A model generated the notes under the pieces. That model searched no databases. It saw nothing but the letters and a program-made list of their open reading frames with translations, and was not told the origin of the DNA. Of a stretch of DNA of 64,000 nt, positions 39,462 through 48,345 are shown one piece after another. The first letter of the stretch is position 1, and the number at the start of each line of letters is the position of its first letter. Origin of the DNA: Brevibacillus_C sp046036945. GTDB taxonomy: Bacteria > Bacillota > Bacilli > Brevibacillales > Brevibacillaceae. Position numbers and translations under genes: made by a program. The stretch covers positions 1 through 64,000 of the forward strand of contig NZ_JBJQOQ010000025.1 in assembly GCF_046036945.1 (NCBI RefSeq). Direction: 5' to 3'.

Positions 39462-40505
39462 ATGAGCGACGCGTATAAACAGGCAGGAGTCGATATTTCC
39501 GCCGGCAACGAAGCAGTCGAGTTGATGAAAACCCATGTCAAACGCACCCTCCGGCCGGAAGTGATGACCAACCTCGGCGGATTTGGCGCTCTGTTTCGTA
39601 TGGATGCAAGCAAGTACGAACGGCCCATTCTCGTGTCCGGGACGGACGGAGTAGGAACGAAGCTGAAAATCGCCTTCGCGATGGATCGCCACGACACAAT
39701 CGGCATTGACGCCGTAGCGATGTGTGTCAACGATGTGGCCGTCCAAGGGGCGGAGCCGCTGTTTTTTCTCGACTATCTCGCCTGTGACAAGGTGATCCCG
39801 GCCAAGATCGAAGCGATTGTAAAAGGCATCGCCGACGGCTGCGAGCAGGCGGGCTGCGCCCTGATCGGCGGCGAGACTGCGGAGATGCCGGGCATGTACA
39901 GTGAAGGCGAGTACGACATTGCCGGCTTTACGGTAGGGGTCGTCGACGAGAAAAACCTGATCGACGGCAGCCGTGTCCGGCCGGGTGATGTGCTGGTCGG
40001 CATTCGCGCAAGCGGCCTGCACAGCAACGGGTTTTCTCTGGTGCGCAAAGTGCTGTTGGCCGACCGGGGGATGTCGCTTCACGAGCATGTGGACGAACTG
40101 GGCAAGACGCTCGGCGAAGAGCTTTTGACACCGACCAGAATCTACGTGAAAACGATCTTGGCGCTGCTGGCCAAATACGATGTGAGGGCACTCGCCCACA
40201 TCACCGGGGGCGGATTTACGGAGAACATCCCGCGCGTTCTGCCGGCGGGCGTGCAAGCGGAAATCGAGTGCGGCTCGTGGCCGGTTCACCCGATCTTCGA
40301 ACTTGTCAGGGAGCTTGGCGGCGTCGCCATGGCCGATATGTTCCGTACGTTCAACATGGGCATCGGCATGGTGCTGGCCGTGCCTGCCGACCAGGCGGGA
40401 GCCGTCCTGGAGACGCTGGCAGAATGGAATGAGGAAGCGTATCTGATCGGACGGGTTTCTGCGGGAGAGAGCGGCGTCGTCTACGGCGGGGTGGCTTGGT
40501 CATGA
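39462..40505 (+). CDS. purM: AIR synthetase (PurM)
   Basis: PurM cyclises FGAM to AIR. The 347-residue protein shows VSGTDGVGTKLKIAF, GGETAEMPGMYSEGEYDIAG and AHITGGGFTENIPRVLPAG, the AIRS signatures. GGGAGGAAAA precedes the ATG. It overlaps purN by four bases (ATGA). Confidence 0.98.
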   Translation: MSDAYKQAGVDISAGNEAVELMKTHVKRTLRPEVMTNLGGFGALFRMDASKYERPILVSGTDGVGTKLKIAFAMDRHDTIGIDAVAMCVNDVAVQGAEPLFFLDYLACDKVIPAKIEAIVKGIADGCEQAGCALIGGETAEMPGMYSEGEYDIAGFTVGVVDEKNLIDGSRVRPGDVLVGIRASGLHSNGFSLVRKVLLADRGMSLHEHVDELGKTLGEELLTPTRIYVKTILALLAKYDVRALAHITGGGFTENIPRVLPAGVQAEIECGSWPVHPIFELVRELGGVAMADMFRTFNMGIGMVLAVPADQAGAVLETLAEWNEEAYLIGRVSAGESGVVYGGVAWS

Positions 40506-41107
40506 GGCTGGCCGTATTTGCATCGGGAAGCGGCAGCAATTTTGAAGCGATCGTGCAGGCAACGCGGGACGGGCGGCTGCCGGGGGCAGAGGTGGCGCTG
40601 CTCATCTCAGACAAACCGGAGGCCTATGCCATCGAGCGGGCGGTCCGCCTCGATGTGCCCGTATTTTCGTTCCGCCCAAAAGAGTACCCGGATAAAGCAG
40701 CATTTGAGACGGAGATCGTCACCAGACTGCAGGCGGCAGGCATCGAATTTGTCGTGCTTGCCGGCTACATGAGGCTGGCCGGGGACGTGCTGCTCGGCGC
40801 TTACGAAGGGCGGATGATCAACCTGCATCCGTCACTTCTGCCTGCCTTTACAGGAAAAGACGCGATCGGCCAGGCCCTTCGCTACGGTGTCAAAGTGACC
40901 GGTGTCACCGTCCACTACGTCGATGCCGGCCTGGACACCGGTCCGATCATCGCTCAGGAGCCGATCGCGGTGGAGGAAGAGGATACTCCGGAAAGTCTCG
41001 CCGCCCGCATCCATGCGGTGGAGCATCGGCTGCTGATCGATGTCCTCGGGGAGTTGTCGAGGGGAAGGCTCACGCTGGACGGACGGTTCGTGAAACGGCT
41101 GGGATGA
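40502..41107 (+). CDS. purN: GAR formyltransferase (PurN)
   Basis: PurN formylates GAR with 10-formyltetrahydrofolate. The 201-residue protein has VFASGSGSNFEAIVQ at the start, LAGYMRLAGDVLL, and the catalytic INLHPSLLPAFTGKDAI with the His of VTVHYVDAGLDTGPIIAQ. It ends the purCSQLFMN unit; the canonical downstream purHD genes are displaced by 11 kb. Confidence 0.98.
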   Translation: MRLAVFASGSGSNFEAIVQATRDGRLPGAEVALLISDKPEAYAIERAVRLDVPVFSFRPKEYPDKAAFETEIVTRLQAAGIEFVVLAGYMRLAGDVLLGAYEGRMINLHPSLLPAFTGKDAIGQALRYGVKVTGVTVHYVDAGLDTGPIIAQEPIAVEEEDTPESLAARIHAVEHRLLIDVLGELSRGRLTLDGRFVKRLG

Positions 41108-41140
41108 GCTCTATAACGGAAAAGTTTGTTCGATCAGAGG

Positions 41141-41167
41141 AAACGTCACAATAAGTGGCGTTTTTTT
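41141..41167 (+). terminator. Terminator of purCSQLFMN
   Basis: AACGTCAC / GTGGCGTT (one G-T pair) with a 5-nt loop is followed by T7. It isolates the purine unit from the RpiR block. The A+T-rich stretch 41168-41370 has no gene. Confidence 0.88.
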
Positions 41168-41370
41168 GTTTTGTCATCAAGCAGAGTACCGCATGGCAGG
41201 GCTTGTGAATTTAATAAAATAATTTTTATTTGTAGGGTATTTTTAAATCGTTTGACTATTTCGCTTTATTTTTTTAAAATTACAAGAAGAAATATTTCTT
41301 CCTATTTTTTTAAAAAAGTGAAGTGAAATTTCTGAATGATATGCTTGCTGTTATTTGAGGGGGGATTTTT

Positions 41371-42249
41371 ATTAGTAATCTTCAATCTGGCGGGATATTG
41401 AGTAAGATTCACTCTTCACTTGAAAGCCTGCAAGGAGTTAGTGAAAAAATTGCCCGATTCATTATCGAAAACGCTGCCGAGATCTCCGGGAAGCCGTTAA
41501 ATGAATTGGCGCAAAAAGCCGGTGTGAGTGAAGCTTCTATTGTGCGTTTCTACAAAAAGATGGGGTTTAAACACTACCGTGATTTTCTCTTGTCGCTGGC
41601 TTTTGACTCTAATGACCAGGCTGAGGCGTTAAACGAAGAAATCGAAGTAGAGGATAACGCCCAACTGGTGATGGCGAAGCTGATCGGGGCTACGGAAGCC
41701 ATTTTGAACGAACAGGTTCGCGTAACCGACTTTTCGAAGGTGGAAACAGCTGTTGACAGAATTTTGCAAGCCAAGCGCATCGCGATCTATGGATCAGGGG
41801 GGAACGGGCCGCTGGCCTTCGACGCTCACCACCACTTCATCAAGCTGGGAAAAGCGTGTGAGATACATACCGACCCGTATATGCAATTGATGTCTGCGGC
41901 AATGCTGACACCTGACGACGTCGCGCTTGTCATCATTCACCCGAGAGACGTGGAAGACGCGAACTTCGTGATGGAAGTAGCAGGGAGAAAGGGAGCGTAT
42001 CGCATCGCTGTGACCAGCCAATACGAATCAGCATTGTCTAAGCTGGTCGAATTAATGCTGTATACGCCGTACCGCGAAAGCGTTTTTCGCGGTGAGCCGC
42101 TGTCTTCCCGTTATGCAGTGCTGCATCTGCTCGACACGCTCTACATCACAATGGCTATACGCCAGCAGGAGATCGCCGGAAATATCGCAAGCGTTCAGGA
42201 ACTGCTAAGAGAAAAGAATCAAAAGATGAAGGGTACATTCAAGAATTAA
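41371..42249 (+). CDS. RpiR-family transcriptional regulator
   Basis: The protein has 292 residues if an ATT start at 41371 is used. GAGGGGGG ends six bases upstream of this ATT. The resulting N-terminus contains the GGILSKIHSSLESL motif typical of RpiR proteins, so the ATT is preferred over the in-frame TTG at 41398. The helix-turn-helix (GKPLNELAQKAGVSEASIVR, then FYKKMGFKHYRDF) lies at about 45-80. The C-terminal SIS sugar-phosphate domain contains RIAIYGSGGNGPLAFDAHHH. RpiR members sense phosphosugars or related metabolites. It heads the ABC transporter and amidohydrolase block, 11 nt before the binding protein gene, and is its likely local regulator. Confidence 0.9.
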   Translation: MSNLQSGGILSKIHSSLESLQGVSEKIARFIIENAAEISGKPLNELAQKAGVSEASIVRFYKKMGFKHYRDFLLSLAFDSNDQAEALNEEIEVEDNAQLVMAKLIGATEAILNEQVRVTDFSKVETAVDRILQAKRIAIYGSGGNGPLAFDAHHHFIKLGKACEIHTDPYMQLMSAAMLTPDDVALVIIHPRDVEDANFVMEVAGRKGAYRIAVTSQYESALSKLVELMLYTPYRESVFRGEPLSSRYAVLHLLDTLYITMAIRQQEIAGNIASVQELLREKNQKMKGTFKN

Positions 42250-42260
42250 GGGGTGGAATC

Positions 42261-43859
42261 ATGAAGAAAGGTCTTACAAAGGTACTAACTGTTTTGCTTG
42301 GCGTCATGCTCGTCGCTGGCTGTTCGGGTCAGACCGGCGGGACATCAGCGGACGCAAATGCCGGCGGCAGCAAGGAGTATAAGGACCAGCTGGTGATCCA
42401 GAACGTTTCCGATTTGACGGACTTGGACCCGGCATACATCAGTGGCGTGCCGACCAGCCGAATCGCCAATTTGCTGTTTGATCACCTGGTCCGTTATGAC
42501 AAGGATGGCCAAGTTGTCGGACAGCTCGCTGAAAAGTGGGAAACTTCAGAGGATGGGAAGACCTGGACATTCTATCTTCACGAAGGGGTCAAATATCACG
42601 ATGGCAGTGATTTGACGGCCGAAGACGTGAAGTTCAACTTCGATCGGATCAAAGACCCGCAAACTGCTTCGCCGCGGGCCAGCGACCTGGAGATTATCGA
42701 CTCCATTGAAGCCAAGGATCAAACCACGCTTGTGTTCCACCTGAAAGAGCCGTTTGCCGCTTTTATCGACAAATGCATAATCATCAACCCAACCTTGATT
42801 GCCAGTCCGAAGGCGCTCAAGGAGTACGGCAAAGATTTCACCTCACATCCGGTCGGTACCGGACCGTATAAATTTAAAGAGTGGGTGACCGGTGACAAAG
42901 TAGTGTTGGAAGCAAACCCCGATTACTACCTTGGAGCTCCCGAGACCAAACAGGTTGTTTTCCGAGTCATGCCCGATCCGATGACAGCGATGATCGAAAT
43001 GGAAAACGGCGGCCTCGATATTCTGCAAAAAGTGCTGCCGACGGAAGCGGACCGGATCAAGGCCAGCGACAAGATTTCACTGGAAGAAGCCAAAGATTAC
43101 AACATTCGCTGGATATTCTTCAATGAGAACATTGCCCCGTTTGACGATCAAAAGGTAAGACAAGCGCTCACCTACGCTGTTGACCGTGCGGCAATTCACC
43201 AGTCGCTGTTGGCTGGAGTGGCCGATTTGGCAAACGGGTTTCAGCCGGAGATAAGCTGGGCCTATGAACCCGATACGACACCGTACACTTACGATGTTGA
43301 GAAAGCAAAAAGCTTGCTGAAGGAAGCAGGCTGGGTAGACGCCGACGGCGACGGCATCGTGGAGAAAGACGGCAAGAAACTGACTGTCGAGCTGAATGTG
43401 CCAAACGGCCGCTACTTGATGGACAAAGAGATTATGGAAGCTGTGCAGAACCAGTGGAAACAAATTGGCGTCGAGCCAAAGATGAACATCGTGGAATGGG
43501 GCAAATACGTCGAGAACGTATTGGCCAAAGACAAGTACGGCGTGTACATGCTCGGTCTGTCGCAGGACAACCCCGAGCCGGTGATGTTCCTCGACATGCA
43601 GTTCCATTCGAAAGGTTCCAACAACACCTCAAATTACAAAAACGAAAAAGTAGACAAGCTGCTGGAAGAAGCCCGCACCGTAGTTGATCTGAACAAGCGC
43701 AAACAGCTCTATAGCGAAGCGCAAAAGCTGATCGCGGATGACTTCCCGGTGATCCCGCTCTATTCCGAGTACAATTTGCTCGCTGTCTCGAAAAAAGTGG
43801 AAGGATACCAGCATAGTGCCTCTACCTTTGATATCACGCATGTAAAAGTTGCAAAGTAA
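42261..43859 (+). CDS. Peptide/nickel-type ABC binding lipoprotein (family 5)
   Basis: The 532-residue lipoprotein has a signal sequence with lipobox LVAGCSG (Cys at about residue 21). Family 5 patterns follow: LTDLDPAYISGVPTSRIANL, LAEKWETSEDGKTWTFYLHE, GVKYHDGSDLTAEDVKFNFD, and PVGTGPYKFKEW. Such proteins bind oligopeptides, dipeptides, glutathione, nickel complexes or opines. The gene is followed by a hairpin and then two permease genes. The ligand is unknown, but the linked enzymes point to an amide- or imide-containing compound. Confidence 0.93.
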   Translation: MKKGLTKVLTVLLGVMLVAGCSGQTGGTSADANAGGSKEYKDQLVIQNVSDLTDLDPAYISGVPTSRIANLLFDHLVRYDKDGQVVGQLAEKWETSEDGKTWTFYLHEGVKYHDGSDLTAEDVKFNFDRIKDPQTASPRASDLEIIDSIEAKDQTTLVFHLKEPFAAFIDKCIIINPTLIASPKALKEYGKDFTSHPVGTGPYKFKEWVTGDKVVLEANPDYYLGAPETKQVVFRVMPDPMTAMIEMENGGLDILQKVLPTEADRIKASDKISLEEAKDYNIRWIFFNENIAPFDDQKVRQALTYAVDRAAIHQSLLAGVADLANGFQPEISWAYEPDTTPYTYDVEKAKSLLKEAGWVDADGDGIVEKDGKKLTVELNVPNGRYLMDKEIMEAVQNQWKQIGVEPKMNIVEWGKYVENVLAKDKYGVYMLGLSQDNPEPVMFLDMQFHSKGSNNTSNYKNEKVDKLLEEARTVVDLNKRKQLYSEAQKLIADDFPVIPLYSEYNLLAVSKKVEGYQHSASTFDITHVKVAK

Positions 43860-43866
43860 CGTTTCT

Positions 43867-43890
43867 GAAAGGGGGAGCATACCCCCTTTC
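43867..43890 (+). terminator. Hairpin between binding protein and permease genes
   Basis: GAAAGGGGG / CCCCCTTTC is a perfect 9-bp stem without a long T tract. It probably stabilises or limits the transcript so that more binding protein than permease is made. Confidence 0.6.
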
Positions 43891-43917
43891 CATTATGCCT
43901 TAGATGGGGGATGAAGA

Positions 43918-44859
43918 ATGGCCGCATACATCATCAGAAGACTTTTCATCTCCATTCCCGTGCTGATTGGAGCGACTTTCCTCGTCTTTATGGTAATGCA
44001 CCTGTCGCCCGGCGATCCTGCGCAGCTCATGGCGGGCGACGGCGCATCGCCGCAGGATGTGGAATTGTTGCGGCAAAAGCTGGGTTTGGACAAGCCCTTG
44101 TTGGTCCAGTACGCCACGTACATGGAAAACGTCGTTTCGCTTGATTTTGGCCGTTCCATTCGCAGCAACCGCGAAGTTCTCCCTGAGCTTATGACTTATT
44201 TTGGAAATACAATGGAGCTGGCTGTCCTCGGCACCTTGATAGCGGCTGTAGTCGGGGTGACTCTGGGCGTACTGGCGGCGATTAGGCAAAATAGCTGGCT
44301 GGACAATCTGGTGATGTCGTTCTCGCTGGTCGGTCTGTCTTTGCCGATCTTTCTGTTGGGGGTCTTGTTTGTCCTGGTTTTCTCCTCGCTGTGGCCGGTT
44401 TTTCCGGCAACAGGCAGAGGCGGACCGATTTGGACGCTTGAAGGCTTTCAGCATGCGTTTCTTCCCGCTCTAACGCTCGGCCTGTCTGCCGCCGGGGTCA
44501 TCGCCAGACTGTCGCGGTCCGCGATGCTGGAAGTCCTGCATGAGGAGTACATACGGACTGCTATGGCAAAGGGATTGAGGGTCGCGAAAGTCATCGTCAA
44601 ACATGCACTGCGCAATGCTTCTGTCCCCATCACAACGATTATCGGCCTCGAATTTGGCTACCTCCTGGGCGGAGCGGTGGTCACCGAATCGATTTTTGCC
44701 TGGCCGGGGGTAGGCCGCTTAACGGTTGATGCGATTATGGCAAAAGACTTTCCGGTGGTCCAGGGAGCCGTTCTCTTGATCGTACTTGTCTTTGTGCTTG
44801 TCAACCTTGTAGTTGACCTCTTATACGCGATTTTGGATCCTAGGATTTCCTATGATTAG
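43918..44859 (+). CDS. Dpp/Opp-type ABC permease (DppB-like)
   Basis: The 313-residue permease begins MAAYIIRRLFISIPVLIGAT, the usual DppB start. It has six membrane helices and contains the EAA loop EYIRTAMAKGLRVAKVIVKH, followed by ALRNASVPITTIIGLEFGYL. It pairs with the DppC-like gene that follows after ten bases. Confidence 0.94.
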   Translation: MAAYIIRRLFISIPVLIGATFLVFMVMHLSPGDPAQLMAGDGASPQDVELLRQKLGLDKPLLVQYATYMENVVSLDFGRSIRSNREVLPELMTYFGNTMELAVLGTLIAAVVGVTLGVLAAIRQNSWLDNLVMSFSLVGLSLPIFLLGVLFVLVFSSLWPVFPATGRGGPIWTLEGFQHAFLPALTLGLSAAGVIARLSRSAMLEVLHEEYIRTAMAKGLRVAKVIVKHALRNASVPITTIIGLEFGYLLGGAVVTESIFAWPGVGRLTVDAIMAKDFPVVQGAVLLIVLVFVLVNLVVDLLYAILDPRISYD

Positions 44860-44869
44860 AGGGGATGAC

Positions 44870-45700
44870 ATGCAGAACGTTAAGCGATTTTGGCGAAAGT
44901 TTTCCAGAAACAAGGGTGCCGTTGTCAGCTTGTTCATTTGCCTGCTGTATTTTTTGGTTGCGATCTTTGCCAATGTGATTGCCCCATATGACTACGACGG
45001 TCAGAATTTGTTGGCGAGGTTGAAACCGCCGTCTGCGGAACATTGGTTTGGCACCGATGATTTTGGCCGGGACGTGCTGAGCAGGGTCATTGTCGGGGCA
45101 AAAGTGTCGGTCATGATCGGTTTTTGTTCGGTGGCGATCGCTATGCTGTTCGGCGTTCCGATCGGGCTAATCGCAGGCTATAACCGCAGGTGGGACAGCG
45201 TTTTAATGAGGCTGATGGATATCCTGCTCGCTTTTCCAGGAATCCTGCTGTCCATGGCGGTCATTGCCGCACTCGGGCCAAGCACATTTAACGTCACGCT
45301 CGCAGTAGCCACCTTTTCGATTCCTACGTTTGCCAGAATCGTCCGGTCTAATGTGCTGGGAGTAAAAGAAAACGAATTTATCGATGCAGCAAAATCGTAC
45401 GGATTATCCAATTGGAAAATCGTATCAAAGCACATTCTGCCAAACGTCATGGCTTCGATTATCGTGCTGGGGACGATGCGCTTTGCCTCAGGGATTCTTA
45501 CGGCCTCCAGCCTGAGTTTTCTCGGACTGGGAGTACAGCCCCCGACTCCTGATTGGGGTGCAATGATTGATGCGGGAAGGTATTACATGCGGGTAAATTG
45601 GTGGCTGGTCGCCTTCCCGAGTGCGGCTCTGTTCCTGCTGACGATGGCCGTGAACGTCGTCGGAGACGGCCTGCGGGATGCCCTTGATCCGAAAATGTAA
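44870..45700 (+). CDS. Dpp/Opp-type ABC permease (DppC-like)
   Basis: The 276-residue permease has the N-terminal cytoplasmic helix KRFWRKFSRNKGAVVSLF, the external HWFGTDDFGRDVLSRVIVGA motif and the EAA loop FIDAAKSYGLSNWKIVSKHI, with five to six membrane helices. ATG 44870 is five bases after AGAGGGG. Three enzyme genes follow before the ATPase genes, so the transporter operon is split by its enzymes. Confidence 0.94.
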   Translation: MQNVKRFWRKFSRNKGAVVSLFICLLYFLVAIFANVIAPYDYDGQNLLARLKPPSAEHWFGTDDFGRDVLSRVIVGAKVSVMIGFCSVAIAMLFGVPIGLIAGYNRRWDSVLMRLMDILLAFPGILLSMAVIAALGPSTFNVTLAVATFSIPTFARIVRSNVLGVKENEFIDAAKSYGLSNWKIVSKHILPNVMASIIVLGTMRFASGILTASSLSFLGLGVQPPTPDWGAMIDAGRYYMRVNWWLVAFPSAALFLLTMAVNVVGDGLRDALDPKM

Positions 45701-45712
45701 GGAGAGACTGCA

Positions 45713-47137
45713 ATGAAAATTGATACCTTGGTTGTTCACGCCGACTTGTTCACGATGGCCGGGCAAGGCGTAGGTTTTATCGACGACGGCGCTGTCGCAA
45801 TAAACGGAAACAAGATTGTCGCCGTCGGGGCGTCGAACGAATTGCTGAAAGATTACGCCGCCGATGAGGTAATCGATGCGACCGGAATGATGGTTCTGCC
45901 CGGTTTTGTCGATTGCCACATGCACACTTCGCTGGCGATTTTTCGCGGGTTGGCGCAGGACACGAATGCTTGGATGCATAAAGGGATCGGGCCGTTTGTT
46001 CCCTTTATCAACGAGGTGAGCGAGCTGGCCGGCAGCAGGATGAACATCCTTGAAGCGCTTGCGGCAGGTACCACGACCTTTTGCGATTACTCATCGCCGA
46101 TTCTTGACATCGCCGCTTTTTTCAAAAAAATCGGAGCGAGAGCGCGGCTTACCACCAGCATCAAGGAAGTGCCCCCGGTCAAACACAAATTAAAAGAACA
46201 CGATCTGTACCCGTTTGATCCGGCGATCGGCGAGCGGACGCTAAGCGAAAACCTGGAGCTGGTCGAGCGCTGGCACGGGGCGGAAGACAACCGGATTACC
46301 GCAATGCTCGGTCCGCAGTGCCCTGACCAGCTCAGCAAAGAACTGATGCTCAAAGTGCGGGAGATCGCCAAAGCCAAAAACCTGAAGCTGCACATGCACG
46401 TGGCACAGGGCGACCGCGAGACAAAACAAATGCTCGGCCGCTACCAGAAGCGTCCGATCGCCTTCCTCGATGAAATCGGATATCTCGACGAGTCGCTGAT
46501 CGCTGTCCACCTAACCGATGCAACCGAAGAAGAGGCCCGCTACGTGGCGAAAAGCGGCGCTTCGATGGTCGTATGTTCCGGCAGCATCGGCATCATCGAC
46601 GGCGTCGTTCCGCCGGCCGTTCCCTTTATGGAAGCGGGCGGAACAGTCGGGCTGGGGACGGACCAGGCGGCAGGCAACAACTGCAACCAGATCATCAACG
46701 AAATGAAGCTGACGTCGCTGTTCAACAAGATCAAGTACCAGGATCCAGAAAAGCTGCCGGCCTGGAAAGCACTGCGGATGGCGACGATCGAAGGAGCGAG
46801 GGCGGTAGGCATCGGCGATGAAGTAGGGTCGCTGGAGAGCGGCAAAAAGGCCGATCTCATTTTTATCGATCTGAAGGCGAAGACGATGCTGCCGGTCTTT
46901 AAAACACCGATGCGCAACCACGTGCCAAACCTCGTATACTCGGCCCGAGGCCATGAGATCTGCCGCGTCATGGTAGACGGAAAGACACTCTATCAGGACG
47001 GAAAATACCTTACCGTAGACGAGGCAGAGATTATCGCGGATTGCCAGATGATCGCAAACCAGATCAGCGGCTCCGTAAGCGAGGAAAACTTTGCGATTAC
47101 CACCAGTGCCACATTCATGAAAGAAGGGAAATTGTAA
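45713..47137 (+). CDS. TRZ/ATZ-type amidohydrolase (deaminase/chlorohydrolase family)
   Basis: The 474-residue enzyme belongs to the mononuclear-metal branch that includes S-adenosylhomocysteine/methylthioadenosine deaminase, guanine deaminase and atrazine hydrolases. Metal ligands are visible: HxH in VDCHMHTSLAI (about residue 68), His in LKLHMHVAQ, His in IAVHLTDA and Asp in VGLGTDQAAGNN. The usual VCPxSN-type motif reads VCSGSI, which is not that of the SAH deaminases. The substrate is therefore open; deamination or hydrolytic opening of a ring are both possible. It overlaps the next gene (TAATG). Confidence 0.85.
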   Translation: MKIDTLVVHADLFTMAGQGVGFIDDGAVAINGNKIVAVGASNELLKDYAADEVIDATGMMVLPGFVDCHMHTSLAIFRGLAQDTNAWMHKGIGPFVPFINEVSELAGSRMNILEALAAGTTTFCDYSSPILDIAAFFKKIGARARLTTSIKEVPPVKHKLKEHDLYPFDPAIGERTLSENLELVERWHGAEDNRITAMLGPQCPDQLSKELMLKVREIAKAKNLKLHMHVAQGDRETKQMLGRYQKRPIAFLDEIGYLDESLIAVHLTDATEEEARYVAKSGASMVVCSGSIGIIDGVVPPAVPFMEAGGTVGLGTDQAAGNNCNQIINEMKLTSLFNKIKYQDPEKLPAWKALRMATIEGARAVGIGDEVGSLESGKKADLIFIDLKAKTMLPVFKTPMRNHVPNLVYSARGHEICRVMVDGKTLYQDGKYLTVDEAEIIADCQMIANQISGSVSEENFAITTSATFMKEGKL

Positions 47138-48345
47138 TGAAGCTGTATGTGAAAAACGTTCGGGTTATTGACGGAATCAGTCCAAAACCGTTGGAAAACA
47201 GACACGTCGTCATCAACGGCACCATGATCGAAACAGTAAGCGACAAGCCTATTGAGGATTTTGACGGAACGGTATGGGACGGAACGGGCAAAACGCTGCT
47301 GCCCGGATTGGTAGATAGTCACGTACACCTAAGCGGAAACGGTCTGCCGGACGTACTGGAACGCTTCACGGATCCGGAGGCAGTCGTTACCCTTCGCGCC
47401 GCGGCCAATGCTCGCAAGACGCTGGAGGCAGGCATTACGATGGTGCGGAACGTCGGGGAAAAAGCGTATATTGACGTCCACCTCGCCAGATCGATCGAAG
47501 CCAAAGAAACGATTGGCCCCCGCGTCATTACATGCGGACGGGGCATCAGCATTTTGGGCGGGCACGGAACCCCGGTGATCCGCGAAGTCTGCGGCGCCGA
47601 CGATGCCAGGCTGGCTGTACGAGAGCATATAAAAGCGGGCGTAGACCAGATCAAGGTAATCGCATCCGGCGGTGTGCTTTCTAAGGGAACCTACGTAGGG
47701 GCACACCAGATGACGATGGACGAGCTTCGAGCAATTACCGATGAAGCCAGGACGCACTTCAGACGCACCTGCGCTCACGCACATGGCGCCCAGGCGATTC
47801 GCAACTGTATTGAGGCCGGAATCAATACGATTGAACACTGCTCTCTTCCGGACGAGGAATCGATGGAATTAATGGCGCAAAAAGGAATTTATATGATTCC
47901 TACTTTTGCTTCGAGTGAAATGATTCTTCGTTACGGAAAAGAGGCCGGGATTCGCGATGAAGTGATCGAGAAGAGCAAACGAGTAGACGAGGAACACAAA
48001 GAACGCTTCCGCCAAGCGATTGCCAAAGGCGTAAAAGTGGCGATGGGGACTGATGCCAGCACCCCGTACAATTTTAACGGCGAGAATGCGATGGAGCTGG
48101 CACTGATGGTCGATGCCGGAATGACGCCGATGGATGCGATTATCGCTTCTACCCGCAACGGAGCGATCGTCTGTGAACGCGAACATGTAACAGGCACGAT
48201 CGAGGCGGGCAAGTTCGCTGACCTGCTGGTAGTCGAAGGCGATCCGTTGACGCATATTTCACTGTTGCAGAACAAAACTAACTTCCATTTGATCATGAAG
48301 GAAGGCGAGGTCGTATTCGCCCGTGACAGACAATTGCAGGAATAG
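47137..48345 (+). CDS. Amidohydrolase of the imidazolonepropionase / Xaa-Pro dipeptidase-like branch
   Basis: The 402-residue enzyme has a full binuclear metal site: HxH in VDSHVHLSGN, a carboxylated-Lys candidate in VDQIKVIASGG (about residue 172), His in CAHAHGAQAI, His in INTIEHCSLPDE and Asp in VAMGTDASTPYN. This matches the group of prolidase-like and cationic-dipeptide carboxypeptidases (for example Sgx9260-type enzymes). It probably cleaves a dipeptide or acyl-amino acid. It overlaps the preceding gene by one base and the next gene by 23 bases, so the three are tightly coupled. Confidence 0.85.
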   Translation: MKLYVKNVRVIDGISPKPLENRHVVINGTMIETVSDKPIEDFDGTVWDGTGKTLLPGLVDSHVHLSGNGLPDVLERFTDPEAVVTLRAAANARKTLEAGITMVRNVGEKAYIDVHLARSIEAKETIGPRVITCGRGISILGGHGTPVIREVCGADDARLAVREHIKAGVDQIKVIASGGVLSKGTYVGAHQMTMDELRAITDEARTHFRRTCAHAHGAQAIRNCIEAGINTIEHCSLPDEESMELMAQKGIYMIPTFASSEMILRYGKEAGIRDEVIEKSKRVDEEHKERFRQAIAKGVKVAMGTDASTPYNFNGENAMELALMVDAGMTPMDAIIASTRNGAIVCEREHVTGTIEAGKFADLLVVEGDPLTHISLLQNKTNFHLIMKEGEVVFARDRQLQE

